Shown here piece by piece: positions 32,767-37,253 of a DNA stretch of 37,253 nt. The translations under genes were made by a program, and so were the position numbers. Source of the DNA: Pseudomonadota bacterium. Its GTDB lineage: Bacteria; Vulcanimicrobiota; Vulcanimicrobiia; Eremiobacterales; Eremiobacteraceae. The notes beneath the pieces were generated by a model. That model did no database searches. It was not told where the DNA came from and worked only from the letters and a program-made list of their open reading frames with translations. The stretch covers positions 1 to 37,253 of the forward strand of contig JAJPHJ010000055.1 of NCBI GenBank assembly GCA_021325335.1. The letters are read 5' to 3'. Every line of letters starts with the position of its first letter. Within the stretch, counting starts at the first letter, position 1.

Positions 32767-35700
32767 TTGTCACAGGACATCGGCGCGGCAGTCGCTCGCG
32801 GACTGCGCGCATGGGACGAGCTCGGGCAAGCCGCGGCGACGCTGCGCCGTCACGGCGCCGTGGACATGACCGACTGCGTCGCGGCCTCGCGGCCTGCGCT
32901 CGTGTCGGCGCTTTGGATCGAGCTCGGCGGGCCGCTCTTCGTCTGGAGCGCCAACCAAGAGCGCGCGGACCGGTTCGCCAACGACTGCGCCTTCTACACG
33001 CAGGATTTCGGCGCCGCCATCCACGTGCTGCGAGCGCGCGACCTCGAACCGAACGCGCTTGCAAATCCAACCGAGCATGCCGATCGCATGACGACGCTCG
33101 ACGCTCTCGCGCATGCGCGCCCCGGCATCTACTGCATCTCGCATGCCGCAGCCCGCCAGATGTTGCCGGACCCGAAGGCGTTCGCGGCCGCTGCGCGCGA
33201 GCTGCGCACCGGCGAATCGTATGACTGGGAGGAGCTCCTGGCCACGTTCGACCGGTTGGGCTACGAACGGGTTGAGGTCGTCAGCGCTGCCGGCGAGTAC
33301 GCCGTGCGCGGGGGACTGGTCGACATCTTTCCCGCGACGGCGGATTTGCCGGTTCGTCTTGAGTTCTTCGGCGACCGGCTGGAACAGATCCGCACGTTCG
33401 CCATCGCCACGCAACGATCGCTCGACGAACTGACCGAGATCCGCATAGCGCCATGGTCGGAAGAGCCCTTCGCCGATCGCGCCGCCATTGTGTGGCGTTA
33501 TGCGCCTGACGCGCTGCTCGTGGTGGACGATCCCGATGCCATCGTGACGGCCGAACACCATCTCGTCGCGGCGCTCGAGCGCGCGTCGACGGTCGCGGAG
33601 GCCGACGAGCCGAAGAACGAAGATGACAAGAGCGAGGACCGAGCGCAATCGCCGAGTCCGCCGCCGGAGCGACCGGCCGTCGCCAAGTTCGACCAACTTC
33701 AAGAAGCGATCGGGCGACGAGCCTTGCTACGACTGCAAACCGGCATTGCGGCTGCGCCGTTCGGTCCGCCGGCCGCACTCGTCATCCCGATTGAAAGCAC
33801 TCCGGCGCCGGCATTCGGCCGAAGCATCGAGCGCTTTGTCGAGTACGCGCGCAGTGCCGCCGCCGGCGGTGCGACCGTGGCGATCGCCTCGGTCGGCTAC
33901 CGCCGCATCCGCGAAGTGCTCGAAGAGCACGCGCTCGCGACGCAAGAGACGCCCAAGCGGTTGCGCCTGCCCTCCGAACGCGGCACCCTCATCTGCGCCG
34001 AAGGCATGATCGATGCTGGGTTCGCGCTGCCCGCCTTGCGCTTGACCGTCATCGGCGACGGCGAACTCTACGGCCACCCGGCGCGACGGAGCCGGCGCAG
34101 AAGCGCCAAGGAAGGCGTGCCGGTCTCCGTCGCGGATCTGACCACGGGCGACCACTTCGTGCACGCGCATCATGGCATCGGCCAATACATCGGTTTGGAA
34201 CACATCGTGGTCGAGGACGTCGGTCGCGATTTCATGACGCTCGCGTATGCCGCTGGAGACCGCCTCTACGTGCCCGTCGACCAGATGCATCTCGTGCGCA
34301 AGTACGCCGGCACCGATGGCGCGCCGGTTCGTCTCTCGAAACTCGGAGGAAGCGATTGGGTTCGGACGCGTTCGAAAGTGCGCGAGGCGGTGGAGCGCAT
34401 CGCCGATGGACTCGTGCGGCTGTACGCGGCTCGCGAACTTGCCCAGGGACATCCCTTCGCCCCCGACACGCCGTGGCAGACCGAGCTCGAGGAATCCTTT
34501 CCGTACGATGAGACGGCGGATCAAGCCGAAGCGATCCGCGTGGTCAAAGACGATATGGAAGCGGCGCGGCCCATGGATCGCCTGGTATGCGGCGACGTCG
34601 GCTACGGCAAGACCGAAGTCGCGGTGCGCGCGGCCTTCAAGGCGATCATGGATCGGCGCCAAGTCGCGGTCCTGGCGCCCACCACCGTCCTCGCGGCGCA
34701 GCACTTCCGCACCTTTTCCGAGCGCTTTGCGGCGTATCCGGTTACTATCGCGCTGCTCTCGCGCTTCCGTTCCAAGGCCGAGCAGAAAACGACGCTCGCC
34801 GGCTTGGCCGACGGCAGCGTCGACCTCGTCATCGGCACCCATCGTCTCCTCCAGCGCGACGTGGGTTTCTCGCGCCTCGGCCTCGTCATCGTCGACGAGG
34901 AGCAACGTTTCGGCGTCATGCACAAAGAGCGCCTAAAAGAGCTGCGCCAGTCGGTCGACGTCTTGACGCTGTCCGCAACGCCTATCCCGCGCACGCTGCA
35001 CATGGCCATGGCCGGCGTGCGCGATCTCTCCCTCATCCAGACGCCGCCGGCGAACCGGATGTCGATCAAGACCGTCGTCGCGCCGAGCAGCGACTCGCTC
35101 ATCGAAAGCGCGCTCGAGCTGGAGCTCGACCGCGGCGGACAAGTGTATTTCGTGCACAACCGGGTCGAGACGATCTACGGCGTCGCGGCCGCGGTGAGCG
35201 GGCTCGCACCGCGCGCGCGCGTGGCCGTGGGCCACGGGCAGATGCACATGCACGAGCTCGAAGATGTGATGCTGCGGTTCGTCAATGGAGAGATCGACAT
35301 CTTGGTCTCGACCACCATCATTGAAAACGGCCTCGACATCCCGAACGTGAATACGATCGTCGTCAACAACGCCGACCATTTCGGTCTGGCGCAGCTGTAT
35401 CAGTTGCGCGGCCGCGTCGGTCGAAGCGCGCATCAGGCCTACGCCTACTTCTTGTACCAACCGCACCGGTCGCTGTCGGAGGTGGCGCAGTCACGGCTCG
35501 AAGCGATTCGGGAGTTCTCACATCTCGGGTCCGGGCTGCAGCTTGCGATGCGCGATCTCGAGATACGCGGCGCCGGCAACCTCTTGGGCCGCGAACAGAG
35601 CGGTTTCATCGCCGCGGTCGGCTTCGAAACCTATTGCGAGATCTTGCAAGAGGCTGTGGCGCAACGACGCGGCCAACCGGTTGTGCCGGACGTTCCCCCG

Positions 35701-36123
35701 CCCGTGCTCGACGTACGCGTGAGCGCGTTCATCCCGACGAGCTACATGAAATCCGCAGCGCAGAAGATCTCGTTCTATCAGCGCATCAGCGCGGCGCTCA
35801 CGACAGACGAGGTGGACCGATTGGAAGAAGAGCTGCGAGACCGTTTCGGAGCGCCTCCGCTGGAAGTCATTGCGCTGCTCGATCTCGCGAAGTTGCGCAT
35901 TCTCGCAATCGCAAAAGGAGTACAAAAAGTTGCACTCGAACAGCGGCGGCTGACCCTTGAAGTGGGGCCCAAGTTTTCCCTGTCCGAAGAGGCCCTTCCA
36001 AGACTCGCCACTATCACTGGGGGAAATTTCCGGTTCGCGAAGGATGCCATCGTGGTCGGCTTGCCGGGCACGGAACCACGAGGGCGGCTGGCCTCGGTGC
36101 GCGACATCGTATCCGTTCTTTAA
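32767..36123 (+). CDS. mfd: Transcription-repair coupling factor Mfd
   Basis: 1118 residues, close to the family's usual 1150. The N-terminal UvrB-like part is followed by the CarD-like RNA-polymerase-interacting domain at about 455-520 (DLTTGDHFVHAHHGIGQYIG). The RecG-like translocase carries Walker A GDVGYGKTE at 609-617, the DEEQ box at 710-713 and SATPIPRT. The second RecA lobe has VVNNADHFGLAQLYQLRGRVGRS, and the C-terminal TRCF domain closes the protein. It removes RNA polymerase stalled at lesions and recruits UvrA. A low-complexity charged stretch (about residues 279-305, ADEPKNEDDKSEDRAQSPSPP) between domains is unusual. TTG 32767 was chosen for its GGAG; the stop is followed immediately by a hairpin element. 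Confidence 0.95.
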   Translation: MSQDIGAAVARGLRAWDELGQAAATLRRHGAVDMTDCVAASRPALVSALWIELGGPLFVWSANQERADRFANDCAFYTQDFGAAIHVLRARDLEPNALANPTEHADRMTTLDALAHARPGIYCISHAAARQMLPDPKAFAAAARELRTGESYDWEELLATFDRLGYERVEVVSAAGEYAVRGGLVDIFPATADLPVRLEFFGDRLEQIRTFAIATQRSLDELTEIRIAPWSEEPFADRAAIVWRYAPDALLVVDDPDAIVTAEHHLVAALERASTVAEADEPKNEDDKSEDRAQSPSPPPERPAVAKFDQLQEAIGRRALLRLQTGIAAAPFGPPAALVIPIESTPAPAFGRSIERFVEYARSAAAGGATVAIASVGYRRIREVLEEHALATQETPKRLRLPSERGTLICAEGMIDAGFALPALRLTVIGDGELYGHPARRSRRRSAKEGVPVSVADLTTGDHFVHAHHGIGQYIGLEHIVVEDVGRDFMTLAYAAGDRLYVPVDQMHLVRKYAGTDGAPVRLSKLGGSDWVRTRSKVREAVERIADGLVRLYAARELAQGHPFAPDTPWQTELEESFPYDETADQAEAIRVVKDDMEAARPMDRLVCGDVGYGKTEVAVRAAFKAIMDRRQVAVLAPTTVLAAQHFRTFSERFAAYPVTIALLSRFRSKAEQKTTLAGLADGSVDLVIGTHRLLQRDVGFSRLGLVIVDEEQRFGVMHKERLKELRQSVDVLTLSATPIPRTLHMAMAGVRDLSLIQTPPANRMSIKTVVAPSSDSLIESALELELDRGGQVYFVHNRVETIYGVAAAVSGLAPRARVAVGHGQMHMHELEDVMLRFVNGEIDILVSTTIIENGLDIPNVNTIVVNNADHFGLAQLYQLRGRVGRSAHQAYAYFLYQPHRSLSEVAQSRLEAIREFSHLGSGLQLAMRDLEIRGAGNLLGREQSGFIAAVGFETYCEILQEAVAQRRGQPVVPDVPPPVLDVRVSAFIPTSYMKSAAQKISFYQRISAALTTDEVDRLEEELRDRFGAPPLEVIALLDLAKLRILAIAKGVQKVALEQRRLTLEVGPKFSLSEEALPRLATITGGNFRFAKDAIVVGLPGTEPRGRLASVRDIVSVL

Positions 36124-36150
36124 TGTAGAGGGCGACTGGAAAGTCGCCCC
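36124..36150 (+). repeat. TGTAG hairpin element with a different stem
   Basis: TGTAGA is followed by a perfect 8-base stem, GGGCGACT / AGTCGCCC, closed by a GGAA tetraloop of the GNRA type. It begins directly after the mfd stop. Head and outer stem bases match the other elements; the inner stem differs on both arms together, so pairing is kept. There is no U-run, so it is not a classical terminator; the ribosome-binding site of the next gene follows at once. Confidence 0.75.
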
Positions 36151-36164
36151 GATAAGGAGTTCAC

Positions 36165-37100
36165 ATGACGTTTCAGCGGTTGGCCAAAGTCGCGCTCGCG
36201 CTTGCGGCTATGAGCTTTGTTCCGCAGCTCGCGGGCTGCGCGAACGCCGGCGACAAGACCCTCGTCTCCGTCAACGGAGAGAAGATCAACAAGTCGGCGC
36301 TCGACACCAGGCTTGAGAACCAGGCCGGCAAGACCACGCTCCAACAAATGGTCGATACGGCGCTCGTCTTGCAGTACGGCAAACAAGCCGGCATCAATCC
36401 GACCGACGCGCAGATCCAAGACCAGGTCAACCAGCTGGAACAGCGTTTCCCGCCGGGTCAGTTCGACACCATTCTCAAGCAGCAAGGCTTGACGATGGAC
36501 GATGTCAAGACTATCGAGAAGGTGCAGCTCATCATCAAGCAGGCGGTGGACAAGCAGATCACCGTCAACCAGGCGCAGATAACCGATTTCTTCAATAAGA
36601 ACCGCGCCATGTACAACACACCCGCTCAAGTTCGCGCGCGCCACATCCTCGTGAAGACCAAGGCCGAGGCGGACGCGGTCGAAGCCAAGCTGCGCTCGGG
36701 CGCGGATTTCGCGACGCTCGCGAAGCAGCTCTCGATGGATCCGGGCAGCAAGGCGCAAGGCGGCGAGCTCGGCTGGTTCTCGGCGAATCAGATGGTCAAG
36801 CCGTTCTCCGATACCGCGTTCTCGCTCAACGTCGGCCAGGTGAGCCAACCCGTGAACACGCCATTCGGCTGGCACGTGATCCAGGTCGAGGGCAAGCGCC
36901 CTGCCCATCAAGCCACCCTCGCAGAGGCGACGCCGAAGATCCGTGACTCGCTCGTGCAGCAGCAGGAAGCCTCGCAAGGCGCGCCCTTCATCCAGCAACT
37001 GCGCACCAAAGCGAACATCCAAGTCTACGACGACCGCTTCAATCCGCTCTTCCCGCCGCCCGTGACTGGCATGCCGACCGCGGCGCCATCGGGCCACTAA
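36165..37100 (+). CDS. prsA: Lipoprotein peptidyl-prolyl isomerase/foldase (PrsA/SurA type)
   Basis: 311 residues. The lipoprotein signal peptide ends in LAGC with Cys25 as the lipidation site, so the protein is anchored in a membrane facing the periplasm. A SurA_N/chaperone-like helical region (about 50-150) precedes a parvulin PPIase domain at about 157-246, with RARHILVKTKAEAD, LAKQLSMDPGSKAQGGELGWF and VNTPFGWHVIQVEGK. It should help fold exported proteins, including outer-membrane proteins such as the beta-barrel-like product at 18701. AAGGAG lies seven bases before the ATG. The mfd, foldase, MazG-type order is a commonly seen neighbourhood. The C-terminal tail is Pro-rich and probably unstructured. 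Confidence 0.92.
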   Translation: MTFQRLAKVALALAAMSFVPQLAGCANAGDKTLVSVNGEKINKSALDTRLENQAGKTTLQQMVDTALVLQYGKQAGINPTDAQIQDQVNQLEQRFPPGQFDTILKQQGLTMDDVKTIEKVQLIIKQAVDKQITVNQAQITDFFNKNRAMYNTPAQVRARHILVKTKAEADAVEAKLRSGADFATLAKQLSMDPGSKAQGGELGWFSANQMVKPFSDTAFSLNVGQVSQPVNTPFGWHVIQVEGKRPAHQATLAEATPKIRDSLVQQQEASQGAPFIQQLRTKANIQVYDDRFNPLFPPPVTGMPTAAPSGH

Positions 37101-37113
37101 GGAACGCACAAAA

Positions 37114-37134
37114 GGCGCGGGCACGAAGCGCGCC
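37114..37134 (+). terminator. Possible hairpin terminator after prsA
   Basis: GGCGCG at 37114-37119 pairs with CGCGCC at 37129-37134 around a nine-base loop, then AAACTTTTCC. The stem is short and the T-run imperfect, and the next gene starts 12 bases later, so termination is doubtful. Confidence 0.3.
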
Positions 37135-37146
37135 AAACTTTTCCCT

Positions 37147-37253
37147 ATGCCCGAACTCTCGATCGTTGGTCTGGGGCCGAGCGACGCTCGGCTCCTGACG
37201 ATCGGCGCGCTCGAATCGCTCCAGGCCGCTCCGGCGGTCTTCACCTGTAACGC
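37147..37253 (+). CDS. Start of a MazG/YabN-type nucleotide pyrophosphohydrolase (partial)
   Basis: Only the first 35 residues lie in the window: MPELSIVGLGPSDARLLTIG continuing into ALESLQAAPAVFTCN. VxGLGP(G/S)D...LT.GAL..L is the opening of the tetrapyrrole-methylase-like domain found at the N-terminus of MazG/YabN fusion proteins in many Gram-positive and deep-branching bacteria. The pyrophosphohydrolase domain, if present, lies beyond the window edge, so the full identity is inferred. It follows the foldase gene in the same direction, a common arrangement. Confidence 0.6.
   Translation, partial: MPELSIVGLGPSDARLLTIGALESLQAAPAVFTCN

Overview
This window comes from a high-GC bacterial chromosome. 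It probably belongs to an uncultivated diderm lineage: there is an OstA/LptA-like outer-envelope protein, MurJ, an undecaprenyl-phosphate sugar transferase, an O-antigen ligase and GDP-deoxyhexose synthesis. Genes are packed into long operons with 1-4 nt start/stop overlaps and many GTG/TTG starts. A WPS-2/Eremiobacterota-like source is a guess from gene style, not something proved here. No rRNA, tRNA, CRISPR array, transposase or phage gene was recognised. No gene-free stretch exceeds 300 bases; the longest are 21838-22125, 15855-16091 and 1-218.

Layout. (1) 219-5250, minus: hot-dog thioesterase, EamA transporter, GDP-mannose 4,6-dehydratase (gmd) interrupted in frame by a 347-residue LAGLIDADG intein, a GDP-4-keto-6-deoxy-mannose reductase, and an ICMT-like membrane methyltransferase. 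(2) 5286-7505, plus: ECF sigma factor, zinc-finger anti-sigma factor, and a secreted/membrane protein with a bactofilin-like repeat region. (3) 7591-15854, minus: an amino-acid/amine catabolic cluster of two class III aminotransferases, a P5C-dehydrogenase-like aldehyde dehydrogenase, a two-subunit CoA-transferase and a secreted M3 metallopeptidase. (4) 16092-17324, minus: larC. (5) 17457-21333, plus: class I aminotransferase, OstA-like beta-rich envelope protein, nucleotide-sugar epimerase. (6) 21329-25324: a rearranged zone with hairpin repeats, an AT-richer orphan gene, a decayed copy of the deoA/rfbD junction, two envelope proteins of unknown role, and rfbD. (7) 25325-32627, minus: deoA, punA, murJ, O-antigen ligase, sugar transferase, deoB and a small secreted protein, mixing nucleoside salvage with cell-envelope glycan assembly. 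(8) 32767-37253, plus: mfd, a PrsA/SurA-type foldase lipoprotein, and the start of a MazG/YabN-type gene.

The main points for follow-up are the complete intein (Ser1, TxxH, both endonuclease aspartates, terminal His-Asn plus Ser) inside the most conserved loop of GMD, and a family of nine palindromic 'TGTAG + hairpin' elements. At all five loci these elements lie just after a stop codon and on the same strand as the gene that ends there. One element pair sits inside a degenerate second copy of the deoA-repeat-rfbD junction. The three GDP/dTDP-sugar modules, MurJ, the ligase and the sugar transferase together suggest a rhamnose-type surface polysaccharide.
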